64,000 bases of DNA from an uncultured Opitutia bacterium. GTDB taxonomy: Bacteria > Verrucomicrobiota > Verrucomicrobiia > Opitutales > Opitutaceae. The notes beneath the pieces were generated by a model. It saw nothing but the letters and a program-made list of their open reading frames with translations, searched no databases and was not told the DNA's origin. The stretch spans positions 124,001-188,000 of the forward strand of contig CAIONS010000009.1 of NCBI GenBank assembly GCA_903859715.1. The letters are read 5' to 3'. The translations under genes were made by a program, and so were the position numbers. Below are positions 1 through 8,178 of this stretch, piece after piece (within the stretch, counting starts at the first letter, position 1; each line of letters begins with the position of its first letter).

Positions 1-963
1 TTCGTCGATATCGAGCGCGAGACCGGCCTGATCGATCCGGCGCAGATCGAGGCGGCCATCACCCCGCGGACGAAGGCGATCCTCGCGGTGCACCTGTTCG
101 GCCAGCCGGCGAACCTGAAGCGGCTCCGCGCCATTGCGGACAAGCACAAGATCATGCTCATCGAGGACGGTAGCCAGGCTCACGGCGCGGAAATCGGCGG
201 CGTGCGGGTCGGCACGGTGGGCGATGCGGCCGGCTTTTCCTGCATGGGTGGCAAGGTGCTGGCGACGACCGAGTCCGGCTACATGGTCACGCCGCACGAG
301 CGCGTTTACTGGAAGGGTGCCATGATCGGCCAGCACATGGGCCGCTCGACGGACGAAGGCATGCCCGACGACCTGAAGCCGTACCTTGATTCGCTCGTCT
401 ATACTTATCGCGTCGCTCCGTTCAATGCGGTGCTGCTGACGGAGCAGTTTGCCAAGCTCGACGCCGAGCTGGCCGAGCGCCGCCGCCATGCCGACCTGCT
501 GCGCAGCCATCTCGCGGGCGCCAAGTACCTGAAGCTGCCCAACTATGCGGCGGGCACGAAACCGTCGTATCATTTGATGTCGTTCACTTTCGACTCCGAC
601 GCCGCGGGCATCTCGCGCGACACGTTTGCCGCCGCGCTGCAGGCGGAGGGTCTGCGCGCCGTCGGTTATGTGCCGTCGGTGATTTCCGACTGGAAGCGCC
701 TGCACTGGCAGGACTACCGCGGGCCGCGCGTGAACTGGCTGTCGGCACTCGAGGCCGCGAAGGTGGACTACCGCAACCAGGCGCTGCCCAACGCGCGCTG
801 GCGCGTGGACCATGCGCTCGAGACAGGCTTTGACATGGTCGCGCCCAACGAGCCAATGATTGCCCGCATGGCCGAGATCATTCTCAAGGTGGAAGCGAAC
901 GTCGACGCGCTCCGTGACCACGAGCGCACGGCGGGACCCGCCGCCCCGGCTGTCCGGAAATGA
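1..963 (+). CDS. DegT/DnrJ/EryC1/StrS family aminotransferase (5' end cut by window)
   Basis: PLP-dependent sugar aminotransferase-type protein whose reading frame is open from the first base, so the true start lies left of the window; 320 residues are visible. The fold-type I signature is clear: a HLFGQPAN segment, then IEDGSQAHGA (the family normally reads EDAAQAHGA), and SCMGGK with the lysine at the place of the PLP Schiff-base lysine. Such enzymes transaminate keto-sugars or cyclitol-like ketones. Its stop overlaps the next start (ATGA at 960-963), so it is translationally coupled to a ceramidase-like hydrolase; this suggests one catabolic or amino-sugar/cyclitol operon. The substrate cannot be read from sequence. 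Family call is firm, role open. Confidence 0.88.
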   Translation, partial: FVDIERETGLIDPAQIEAAITPRTKAILAVHLFGQPANLKRLRAIADKHKIMLIEDGSQAHGAEIGGVRVGTVGDAAGFSCMGGKVLATTESGYMVTPHERVYWKGAMIGQHMGRSTDEGMPDDLKPYLDSLVYTYRVAPFNAVLLTEQFAKLDAELAERRRHADLLRSHLAGAKYLKLPNYAAGTKPSYHLMSFTFDSDAAGISRDTFAAALQAEGLRAVGYVPSVISDWKRLHWQDYRGPRVNWLSALEAAKVDYRNQALPNARWRVDHALETGFDMVAPNEPMIARMAEIILKVEANVDALRDHERTAGPAAPAVRK

Positions 964-2321
964 ACGCAGGGTTCGCCCAGGCCGACATCACCCCGCGCCT
1001 GGGCGTCCAACTGGTCGGCTACGGCCCGTACCGGAATCGCGCCGCGCAGAAAGTCCTCGCCCCGCTCGCTGCGCGGGCGATGGCGGTGACCGAAGGCTGG
1101 CGCCGCGCGCTCTTGGTGAACCTGGAACTGTGCGGCACGCCGCGCGACCTCGCGATCCGGATTCGCGAGGCGGTGGCCCGGCGCACGGGATTTAAGCCGG
1201 ACGAGGTCTTCGTGACCTCTACGCACACCCACAGCGGGCCGGCGATCGGCGGGATGCTGGGCTGGGGCGAGCCGGACGCGATTTATGTCGAGACGCTGCC
1301 TTCGCGCGTGGCGGAAGCCGCGGAAAAGGCGGTCAAGGCGCTGGCGCCCGTGGAGTGGCGCTATGCCGAGGTGCCGTGCGAGGGCATCGCGATCAATCGC
1401 GAGACTGACCGGGGCGGCTGGATGTTTGATCCGATCGGGGTGCGACTCGATCCGCAGTGGCGACCGGCGCGTCCGCAGGACACCGATCCGACACTGCGGC
1501 TGCTGGCCGCCTATGCCGGCGGAAACCTGGTTGGTCTGCTGCATCACTTTGGCTGCCATGCGGTGGTGGGCAGCGAGCAGACCTTCGACGTGCACGGGGA
1601 TTTTGCCGGGCTGGCCTCGCAGGAGATTGAGCGTGCGCATCCCGGCGCGACGGCAATTTTCCTGCCGGGGGCGATGGGTGACATCAATCCGCCGGTCTGC
1701 CATCGGGCGGAGAAGGAGACGCATCGGGCGCTGCGCGTGCTCTCGAGGAAATATGCGTCCGTGATCAGGCGCGGACTTCGCGCGGCGCAGCCGATGACGG
1801 CAGGCGCGCTGAAATCCGTGCGGCGCGACGTGAGCTTTTCCCGCAAGCCATGGATGCGCGCCTTTGTGCAGCGGCGCATCCGCGAGCTGGAGAAGATTTT
1901 TGCCGCGCCGGGTGTCACGGATATCACGACGGTCGGCCAGCCTCCACTGCAGACGAACGGCCTGCACATGGTACGCCTGCAGGGATTCAGGGCTTTGCTG
2001 GCCGGCTACAAGGGTCGGAAGGGTCCCAATCCGCCGGTGTCGGTGCAGGGCTTGCGGATCGGGCCGGTGGCATTGCTCGGCGTCGGGCTGGAGGTTTTCC
2101 ACAGCCTGCAGGCGCCGATCCTCGCGGGCAGCCCGCATCCGCACACGTGGGTGGTGAGTCTCTCTGGCGGCGTGGGCTATGCGCCCGATGCGCGGGCCTG
2201 CGCGAAAAAGGGTTACACGGACGACCTGGTGCCGCTGATCGTGGCGGAGCGCCCGTATGCCAAGGTGTATGCCGAGCTGCCGCGCGAGCTGATCAGGCTG
2301 GCGCGCGAGCTGGCGGATTGA
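960..2321 (+). CDS. Neutral/alkaline non-lysosomal ceramidase-like hydrolase
   Basis: 453-residue protein matching the N-terminal catalytic domain of the neutral ceramidase superfamily: start MNAGFAQADITP, THTHSGP at about residues 88-94 and HFGCH at about 196-200, which carry the two histidines expected to bind zinc. The segment that in true ceramidases reads GD-x-S-P-N and holds the nucleophilic serine is here GDINPP (about 240-245), with Asn in place of Ser. No signal peptide is seen, so it is probably cytoplasmic. It starts inside the stop of the preceding aminotransferase gene. I read it as a zinc-dependent hydrolase of unknown substrate rather than a proven ceramidase. Confidence 0.82.
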   Translation: MNAGFAQADITPRLGVQLVGYGPYRNRAAQKVLAPLAARAMAVTEGWRRALLVNLELCGTPRDLAIRIREAVARRTGFKPDEVFVTSTHTHSGPAIGGMLGWGEPDAIYVETLPSRVAEAAEKAVKALAPVEWRYAEVPCEGIAINRETDRGGWMFDPIGVRLDPQWRPARPQDTDPTLRLLAAYAGGNLVGLLHHFGCHAVVGSEQTFDVHGDFAGLASQEIERAHPGATAIFLPGAMGDINPPVCHRAEKETHRALRVLSRKYASVIRRGLRAAQPMTAGALKSVRRDVSFSRKPWMRAFVQRRIRELEKIFAAPGVTDITTVGQPPLQTNGLHMVRLQGFRALLAGYKGRKGPNPPVSVQGLRIGPVALLGVGLEVFHSLQAPILAGSPHPHTWVVSLSGGVGYAPDARACAKKGYTDDLVPLIVAERPYAKVYAELPRELIRLARELAD

Positions 2322-2332
2322 GCCGGGTTTTA

Positions 2333-2520
2333 TTAACCACGAAGGGCACGAAGCCCACGAAGATCGATCCGTCCAATCCATCCTTTACCGCAAAGCTCGC
2401 GAAGGCCGCGAAGACGGAAATTGAAATGCTGGTTTGGAACTTTGCGTTCTTCGCGAGCTTTGCGGTAAAACTCAGATGCCTTGGCTTGGCCTTCGTGGGC
2501 TTTGTGCCCTTCGTGGTTAA
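2333..2520. repeat. Nested inverted repeat with period-9 arms
   Basis: Outer arms 2333-2362 and 2491-2520 are inverted copies (29 of 30 match) made of 9-mers of the type CCACGAAGG / GCACGAAGC / CCACGAAG. Inside them lies a second inverted pair (about 2384-2412 and 2441-2468) with CGCAAAG/CGCGAAG 9-mers. It fills the space between two convergent genes and could fold into a long hairpin in RNA from either strand. Confidence 0.85.
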
Positions 2521-2578
2521 ATCAGATCGCCTTTAATCAAAGGCGACGGGCCGCCGGGCGTGTTCAAACAATGCCAGT

Positions 2579-5023
2579 CTATTCGTCGCGGAGCGCCACC
2601 AGAGGATCGATCGCCGCTGCGCGCCGCGCCGGCAGATAACTGGCGAGCAGTGCGACGATCAACAGCACTGCGGAGACTGCGACATAGACAATCGGGTCCG
2701 TCGGTTTCACTCCGAACAGCAGGGTCGTGATAGAGCGGCTGAGCAGTGCGGCCCCGATCAGGCCAGTCACGATGCCCACGCCCGCCTTCCACAAGCCCTG
2801 CCGCAGGATCAGGCCGATGATCTGTTCCCGCGACGCCCCGATCGCCCCGCGCACGCCGATTTCCCGGGTACGCTGCGACACGTCATAGGCCAGCACGCCG
2901 TAGATGCCCAACGCGGAGAGGAACAGCGCCAGTCCGGCGAAGGCTGCGAGCAATAGCATGACGGCGCGACGACTGTCGAACGACGAGCTTACCACGGCCG
3001 TCAGCGGTCCCGTATCGAAAAGAAACACCGTTGGGTCGATCGCACGGACCTTCGCCCGCAAGGCGTTGACCACATCCGCCGGAGGCCGGTCGCCGCGCAA
3101 AAACAGTGTCATGCCGCCCGGTCGCGCCTGCGGGGGCAGAAGCTGGTAAATGAAGGGATTGCCGCTCTTTTCCTCCACGCCATTGTGGGGGACATCCTTG
3201 ACCACGCCGATGATCACCGGCCAGTCCGAGTCCTTCTCGGGCCGGTTACCGAAGGTGAAGCGGCCTCCGACGGCCGAGCGGTTGGGGAAGAATTTTTTCG
3301 CGAAGCTCTGGTCGACGACGAAGAGCTTCTGGTTCGGTGCGAGGTCGCGTTCCTCGTAAAAGCGTCCGTCGACCAGGGTCAGCCCCATGGTCTGGGCATA
3401 GCCGGGCGTGACCACGATGCGAAACGCCGACGGCTGGGGCGAACCGGCGGGCAGCGTGTCCTGCTCGAGGGTAAAGGCGTTGATGGGCAGTCCGCCTTGG
3501 AAGGGCGTGGCGGAGGCCAGGGCCACGGACGTGACGCCGGGGATTTCCCGGAGGGACAGCAGCAATCGATCTCGGAATTTGTTGGCCGCCACGTCGCTCG
3601 CGCGGTGCGCGGCCGGGATTGCGATCCGTCCAGTCACGACTCCCTGCGGATTGAAGCCGGGGTCGACTTTCAGGGCGTTGGCGAAGCTGTGGATCAGCAA
3701 CCCGGCGCCGGTGAGCAGCACCAGTGCGACGGCGATCTGGGTCACGACCAGGATGCTGCTCAGGGCCCGCACGCCGCGCCCCGACGAGGCGCCGCGGGAA
3801 CTGCGTTGGATTACCTCGGCCAGGTTCGTCCGCAGGATGTGGATCACCGGCACCAAGCCGATCAGCAACCCGACCAGCAGGGTCAGCCCTGCGGCAAACC
3901 CGAGCACGCGGAGATCGAGCGAGGCCGGCAGGGCCGACGGCAGCATCTTGGCCAGGTAGAAATTGGTCACGCGCAAGGCACTCCAGGCCAGCCCGAGCCC
4001 GAGCAGCGCGCCGACGCCCGTCAGGAGGAGGCTTTCGAGCACAAGCTGCCGGGCGATGGTGGCGCGCCCCGCGCCCAGCGCGGAGCGGATCGCCAGTTCA
4101 GACTGGCGGGCATTGGAGCGCACGAGGAGCAGGTTGGCCACGTTCACGCAGCCGATCAGCAGCACAAACAGGACGCCGGCCTGCAGCAGCAGCATCGTGG
4201 CGCGCACCGGTTGCACGCGCTGTTCCTGCACGCCCCCGACATTCATCGTCATGCCCGAGCGATCGACAAAGGCCTTGAACCCGGCGGGCGCCGCCTCGAC
4301 GTAGTGCCGTTCAAGGGTCTTGGCCTCGGCATCGGCCTGGCCGATCGTGGCGCCCGGCTTGAGGCGCCCGAAAAGCTGGATGCCCACCCCGTAGCGGCCC
4401 TGCGGGTTCTCCGCCGCCGGCGGCCAGGAAAGAGGCGTGACAAACTTTGCCCGCGCATCCCACGCCTCGAACGCCCGCGGCGCCACGCCGATCACCTTGT
4501 ATTTTCCACCGTCGATGCGAATTTCCTTCCCGACGATGGCGGGATCCTCGGAAAACTGGGACTGCCAGAATGACTGGGTAAGGACGACGACCTTGTCCGC
4601 GCCCGGCCGGTCCTGCTCCTTGGTAAAAAAGGATCCGAGCAGCGGCTGGATCCGCAGAACCTGGAAAATTTCCGCCGTCATGCTGGCCGTCGTGAGGCGG
4701 ATGGCGGCCTCGTCCTCGCCGAACATCTGCTGGGAGAGCGTCCAAAGGCCGATCGTTTCGTAGGAGGCCGCGTTTTTCGAGTAGTCGAGGTAGATCGGGA
4801 CGTTGGCCGGCATCTTGTCCAGGCCCGCCTTGGCCGCCGACGAGTAGAGTTCGACGATGCGGTCCGGCTCGCTGAAGGGGAGCGGCTTCAGCATCAGCGA
4901 GTAGACGGTGGAGAAAATCGCGGTCGTGGCACCGATGCACAGGGCCAGCGTGATCAGGGTCGTGGCGGTGATGCCCTTGCTTTTCCACAGGAGCCGGAAG
5001 GCGTGGCGGACGTCGCCGCCCAT
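2579..5023 (-). CDS. ADOP-type (MacB-like) ABC transporter permease with two FtsX domains
   Basis: 814-residue membrane permease of the duplicated-permease kind (ADOP, related to MacB). The start at 5023 gives MGGDVRHAFRLLWKSKG, the usual beginning; the frame stays open to 5209, but that extension runs into an intergenic repeat and is unlikely to be translated. Layout: TM helix near residues 20-40, periplasmic MacB-type domain to about 245, three-helix FtsX domain, a second periplasmic domain, and a C-terminal FtsX domain with the typical YDVSQRTREIGVRGAIGA. These permeases pair with a MacB-type ATPase for efflux or envelope work; none is adjacent. Convergent with the ceramidase-like gene. 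Start uncertain because no clear ribosome-binding site is seen. Confidence 0.88.
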   Translation of the reverse strand: MGGDVRHAFRLLWKSKGITATTLITLALCIGATTAIFSTVYSLMLKPLPFSEPDRIVELYSSAAKAGLDKMPANVPIYLDYSKNAASYETIGLWTLSQQMFGEDEAAIRLTTASMTAEIFQVLRIQPLLGSFFTKEQDRPGADKVVVLTQSFWQSQFSEDPAIVGKEIRIDGGKYKVIGVAPRAFEAWDARAKFVTPLSWPPAAENPQGRYGVGIQLFGRLKPGATIGQADAEAKTLERHYVEAAPAGFKAFVDRSGMTMNVGGVQEQRVQPVRATMLLLQAGVLFVLLIGCVNVANLLLVRSNARQSELAIRSALGAGRATIARQLVLESLLLTGVGALLGLGLAWSALRVTNFYLAKMLPSALPASLDLRVLGFAAGLTLLVGLLIGLVPVIHILRTNLAEVIQRSSRGASSGRGVRALSSILVVTQIAVALVLLTGAGLLIHSFANALKVDPGFNPQGVVTGRIAIPAAHRASDVAANKFRDRLLLSLREIPGVTSVALASATPFQGGLPINAFTLEQDTLPAGSPQPSAFRIVVTPGYAQTMGLTLVDGRFYEERDLAPNQKLFVVDQSFAKKFFPNRSAVGGRFTFGNRPEKDSDWPVIIGVVKDVPHNGVEEKSGNPFIYQLLPPQARPGGMTLFLRGDRPPADVVNALRAKVRAIDPTVFLFDTGPLTAVVSSSFDSRRAVMLLLAAFAGLALFLSALGIYGVLAYDVSQRTREIGVRGAIGASREQIIGLILRQGLWKAGVGIVTGLIGAALLSRSITTLLFGVKPTDPIVYVAVSAVLLIVALLASYLPARRAAAIDPLVALRDE

Positions 5024-5364
5024 GCCGGAGAAGAGTTGGCTGAGCCAGAAGGCGCGAGGGGATTCAGGGTTCACGGAGGGGATGGGTTGCGCGGGACGCT
5101 GACCCGCTGATCCGAACAGGAGATGTGCCCCGGAGACAACGGTGAAGACGCGCTGGCGGACTGAGCCTGGTTTTTTGTTAAACCACGAAGGGCACGAACA
5201 CCAAGCCATGGCAGGTCGATCTGGATTGCGAAGCTTGGGCTTGGCGTACTTCGCGACCTTTGCGGTTCAACGACCTTTACCCTGAGTTTTTACCGCCAAC
5301 AGCGCGAAGTCCGAGGCCGGGATACCTTCGTGTGCTTCGTGCCCTTCGTGGTTAAAATCAGTCT
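5024..5364. repeat. Gene-free spacer with inverted period-9 repeat arms
   Basis: No convincing gene. The spacer holds an inverted pair of the CCACGAAGGGCACGAA family (left arm about 5177-5204, right arm about 5326-5356). Between the arms are degenerate CGCGAAG/TTTGCGG pieces. Same repeat family as at 2333-2520. Confidence 0.7.
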
Positions 5365-6414
5365 TTAATCGAAGGCGACGGGCTTGCCCGTGGCGGAAGA
5401 GGCGTAGACGGCGTCGGCGACGCGGGCGAAGAGGAGGGCGTTCTGCAGCGAGGTCTGGGGCTTCCGCTTCTGCAGGATGGCTTCGACGAAATCGGCGGCT
5501 ACGCCGTCGTGTTCGGTGGTCAGCTCGGATTCATCGCCTTCCCAGATCACGCGGGTGCGGGTGCCTTTCTCGGCGTCGGGCTCGGTGAGCACGATGTTCG
5601 CGGACTTGGCCTTGAGCATCTGGAGGGTGAGCGTGCCGCGCTCGCCGGTGATCTGCCAGCGGTTGTCGGGCGGCAGCGTGGAGAACTCGGCGCGCTCGTA
5701 GGTGAGCACGCAGCCCTCGGCAAACGTGACGAGGGCGGCGATGTGCGTCTCGCCGTCGGAGCCGGGCGCCGTGTAGGAGGCGTAGGGCGCGCCGGCCTGC
5801 CAAGTACGGGCGAGGGCAAACTGCGGGGTGAGCTTGAAGTCGAGCAGACCGAAGAGGTAGTCGAGGTCGTAGCAGCCCCAGTTGACGAAGATGCCGCCGC
5901 CATTGAGGTCCTTGCGCAGGCGCCACGCGGGGGGATTCTTGAAGGGTGGGCCGGCGGGGTTGACACCGCGGCAGGTGATGGTGCGGAGCGGCCCAAGCGC
6001 ACCGGTGCGCAGGAACGCGGTCGCGGCGCGGGCCGAAGCGAAATAGTGATAGCGCGACGACGCGACGGCACCGACCCGGTCACCTTGGGCTGCAATCATC
6101 GTGCGGACTTCGGCGGCGTTCATGGCCACGGGCTTTTCGGTGAGGACGTGTTTTCCGTGCCGGAAAGCCTCGAGGGCAAGGGCGGTACGGAGATTGGCCG
6201 GAAGGGCGAGGATGACGGCGTCGATGCCCGGATCGGCCAGGAGTTCGGCGGCGTTGGCGGTCCAGCGCGGGACATTGAATTCTGCGGCGGTTTTTTGTGC
6301 GACATCGGGCCGGACATCGCAGACCGCAGCGGCCCGGGCAGTCTTGAGCTTGGCGAGGGCCCGCAGATGAAACTGGGCGATGACGCCGGAGCCGATAAGG
6401 GCGATGTTAAGCAT
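5365..6414 (-). CDS. Gfo/Idh/MocA family NAD(P)-dependent oxidoreductase
   Basis: 349-residue dehydrogenase. The start MLNIALIGSGVIAQFH at 6414 puts the Rossmann glycine motif (GSGVIA) right at the N-terminus as is normal; an in-frame ATG seven codons upstream sits in repeat sequence and was not chosen. The EKPVAMN segment near residue 100 carries the family's EKP lysine that contacts nicotinamide and substrate. The C-terminal half is the alpha/beta substrate domain. These enzymes oxidise or reduce sugars and inositols; the substrate is not readable. Stands alone on the minus strand, with no operon partner in close range. Confidence 0.9.
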   Translation of the reverse strand: MLNIALIGSGVIAQFHLRALAKLKTARAAAVCDVRPDVAQKTAAEFNVPRWTANAAELLADPGIDAVILALPANLRTALALEAFRHGKHVLTEKPVAMNAAEVRTMIAAQGDRVGAVASSRYHYFASARAATAFLRTGALGPLRTITCRGVNPAGPPFKNPPAWRLRKDLNGGGIFVNWGCYDLDYLFGLLDFKLTPQFALARTWQAGAPYASYTAPGSDGETHIAALVTFAEGCVLTYERAEFSTLPPDNRWQITGERGTLTLQMLKAKSANIVLTEPDAEKGTRTRVIWEGDESELTTEHDGVAADFVEAILQKRKPQTSLQNALLFARVADAVYASSATGKPVAFD

Positions 6415-6420
6415 GGATTG

Positions 6421-6455
6421 AAATTCGAAGGTCAAAATTCGAAATTCGAGGGAAG
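6421..6455. repeat. Heptamer array (TTCGAAG-type), left flank of cassette gene
   Basis: About four 7-bp units (TTCGAAG, GTCAAAA, TTCGAAA, TTCGAGG) just before the Gfo/Idh/MocA start. An inverted counterpart at 7014-7042 flanks the other side of the four-helix-bundle gene. Confidence 0.65.
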
Positions 6456-6533
6456 CACGGAATCAGGAAATCCGAAGAACAAAAATCGACGGCCTGATTG
6501 AAACAGATTGAACGCTATTAAACAAAGATATCG

Positions 6534-6923
6534 TCAGGATTTGCCGGAGGATTTTTTAGCGACACTGTTGCGATGGATAGCGGCGAAAATCCTCATCAGT
6601 TCATCCGCTTCGTTAGCGAGCGCTGCACGCTCTTCCGCGACCAAACTAGGTTCCTCAATCAGCAGAAGCTTGAGCCAGAAACGGCTCTCCTTGGCTTCCT
6701 TCCGGCAGAGCTTGATCCGGTAAAGGAAGTCGCGGTCTCCGACGTTATCATTGGCCTCGATGTAATTTGCGCCCACTGAGCCCGACGACCGAATCAACTG
6801 CCGGCCATCGACCTCCGTGATGATCGAGCGGGGTAATTTTCGGAGAAACTGCCGGACACTCAGGGCGAACCGATACGTGCGGTCTTCCAAATCAAAGATC
6901 CGGCCAGAGCCAACGGAGGGCAT
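6534..6923 (-). CDS. Four-helix-bundle protein (23S rRNA intervening-sequence family)
   Basis: 129-residue small helical protein of the family first met in intervening sequences of 23S rRNA and later as free-standing genes. Diagnostic pieces are FDLEDRTYRFALSVRQFLRKLP near the N-terminus (read as separate helices), RSSGSVGANYIEAND near residues 45-60, and KEAKESRFWLKLL. Function is unknown; members form toroidal pentamers of four-helix bundles and may bind nucleic acid. The gene is bracketed by inverted heptamer arrays (6421-6455 and 7014-7042), as if carried as a cassette. No other gene shares its transcript. GC content appears lower than its neighbours. Confidence 0.88.
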   Translation of the reverse strand: MPSVGSGRIFDLEDRTYRFALSVRQFLRKLPRSIITEVDGRQLIRSSGSVGANYIEANDNVGDRDFLYRIKLCRKEAKESRFWLKLLLIEEPSLVAEERAALANEADELMRIFAAIHRNSVAKKSSGKS

Positions 6924-7013
6924 GGCCGGATCTTCGACTTCACCTGATTATTTTCGCGAGCCTTCAATAAGCCAATGACCTGCGCAGCGCCCCTTAAGCC
7001 AGACAGCTCCGAC

Positions 7014-7042
7014 TTATTTCGAATTTCGGATTTCTACCTTCG
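7014..7042. repeat. Heptamer array, right flank of cassette gene
   Basis: Four 7-bp units (ATTTCGA, ATTTCGG, ATTTCTA, CCTTCGT), inverted relative to the array at 6421-6455. It lies between the start of the four-helix-bundle gene and the end of the MetE-like gene. Confidence 0.6.
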
Positions 7043-7045
7043 TGC

Positions 7046-8062
7046 TTAAAGCCCGAGGTATTTATCCCTTCCCAGCACCAGCGCCTCGACCTTCCGGTCG
7101 GCGATGCTGCGCTTGAGCATCCAGAAGCCGCAGTCGGGATGGACCCAGCGGACACGGCCCACGCCGACTTTCTTTTCCACGGCCTCGATGCGCGCGGCGA
7201 CCTCGTCGGGGGTCTCGATGTGGTTCACCTTGATGTCGATGACACCGATGCCGAGGGAGATCTTCTTGTCGATGTGCTTGAGCGCATCGATGTCGCTCTT
7301 CGGACGGTGGGCGAGCTCGAGCACGAGATGGTCGCAATGGAGCGCGTTGAGGAAATCGACGAGCTTCTGCCAGTTGCCCTTCTGGATCGTCTGGCCGCCG
7401 TAATTGCCGAAGCAGAAATGGACCGCGCGCTCGCCGTCGATCCGGTCGAGGAGAAGGTTCATCGACGCGGCGGCGAGCGGGGCGTCATCGGGATTGCCGG
7501 GGATGTTGGCTTCGTCGACCTGGATGCAGGGCGCGGGGAGGCCGGGCATCTGCGCGGCGAGAACCTCGCCGAGGGCCATGGTGAGCTTGTCGAAGCTGCC
7601 GTAGTGATGGTCGAGCAGCGTGCGGGCCAGCATGTAGGGGCTCGTGACGGTGAACTTGAACGGGCCGCCGGCGACCGCCGCGGCGCGCTGGCAGTCGGCG
7701 AGCAGGTTGAGCGAGCCTTCGCCGAGCTTGCCGGTGACGACCCCGGCGGGCTTGCGGCGGAAACCCATCGGGTGGTGACGGGAGAATTCCTCGGTGATTG
7801 AGCGGCCGACCACGGACGAGATGCCGGCCATCGGACGGATGAAATACTCGATCATGCCGTTCGTGTCGGGATGGTTGACGTCAAAGCGGTAGAGTTCGCC
7901 GTCGGTCGGCAGGTCGATGCCCGCCTGGCGCTGGAGGTCGAATACGACGCGCGTGGCATCGATCACGGCCTGTTCGCTGGGCAGCGCGGCGAGCCAGTCC
8001 GGGACGGGATAGGAGCCGACGGTGGTGGTGAGGATGCGGGGCTTGGAGGGGATTTTGGACAT
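7046..8062 (-). CDS. Cobalamin-independent methionine synthase-like (MetE C-terminal domain) protein
   Basis: 338-residue single-domain relative of the catalytic barrel of MetE. All four zinc-ligand positions are recognisable: His215 and Cys217 in VHFCFGNYGG, Glu249 in LVLEL, and Cys311 in HPDCGFWML. The N-terminal MetE domain is absent, as in short-form methyltransferases that use methylcobamide or other methyl donors rather than methyltetrahydrofolate polyglutamate. Start MSKIPSKPRILTTTVGSYPVP is typical. It could make methionine from a non-folate donor or act on another thiol; the sequence does not decide. A heptamer array lies immediately upstream. Confidence 0.85.
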   Translation of the reverse strand: MSKIPSKPRILTTTVGSYPVPDWLAALPSEQAVIDATRVVFDLQRQAGIDLPTDGELYRFDVNHPDTNGMIEYFIRPMAGISSVVGRSITEEFSRHHPMGFRRKPAGVVTGKLGEGSLNLLADCQRAAAVAGGPFKFTVTSPYMLARTLLDHHYGSFDKLTMALGEVLAAQMPGLPAPCIQVDEANIPGNPDDAPLAAASMNLLLDRIDGERAVHFCFGNYGGQTIQKGNWQKLVDFLNALHCDHLVLELAHRPKSDIDALKHIDKKISLGIGVIDIKVNHIETPDEVAARIEAVEKKVGVGRVRWVHPDCGFWMLKRSIADRKVEALVLGRDKYLGL

Positions 8063-8070
8063 GGTTTTTT

Positions 8071-8178
8071 GGGAGATGGAAGATGGGAGATAGGAGATGG
8101 AAAGTGCGAGCTTCTAGGTAACGCGGAGACTTTGAAGGGAAAGGTATTCAATCTTCCAACTTCTATCTCCCATCTCCG
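8071..8178. repeat. Inverted GGAGATN heptamer arrays
   Basis: Left arm 8071-8098 is four 7-mers (GGGAGAT, GGAAGAT, GGGAGAT, AGGAGAT). The right arm, about 8155-8178, is the inverted form (TATCTCC, CATCTCC). The right arm overlaps the 3' end of the Rieske gene and supplies its last codons and TAG stop. Confidence 0.75.

Noticed and set aside
2322-2578. Regularly spaced repeats considered as a CRISPR array
   Set aside because: Units are 7-9 bp, tandem without spacers and arranged as inverted pairs; no cas genes are near. The same applies to the other arrays in the window.
5024-5209. N-terminal extension of the ADOP permease to 5209
   Set aside because: The extension enters an intergenic repeat arm, and the family normally begins at the M-x-x-D-x-R-x-A-F-R motif at 5023.
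6534-6923. Four-helix-bundle gene as an intervening sequence inside a 23S rRNA gene
   Set aside because: No rRNA sequence flanks it; it is free-standing between protein genes.
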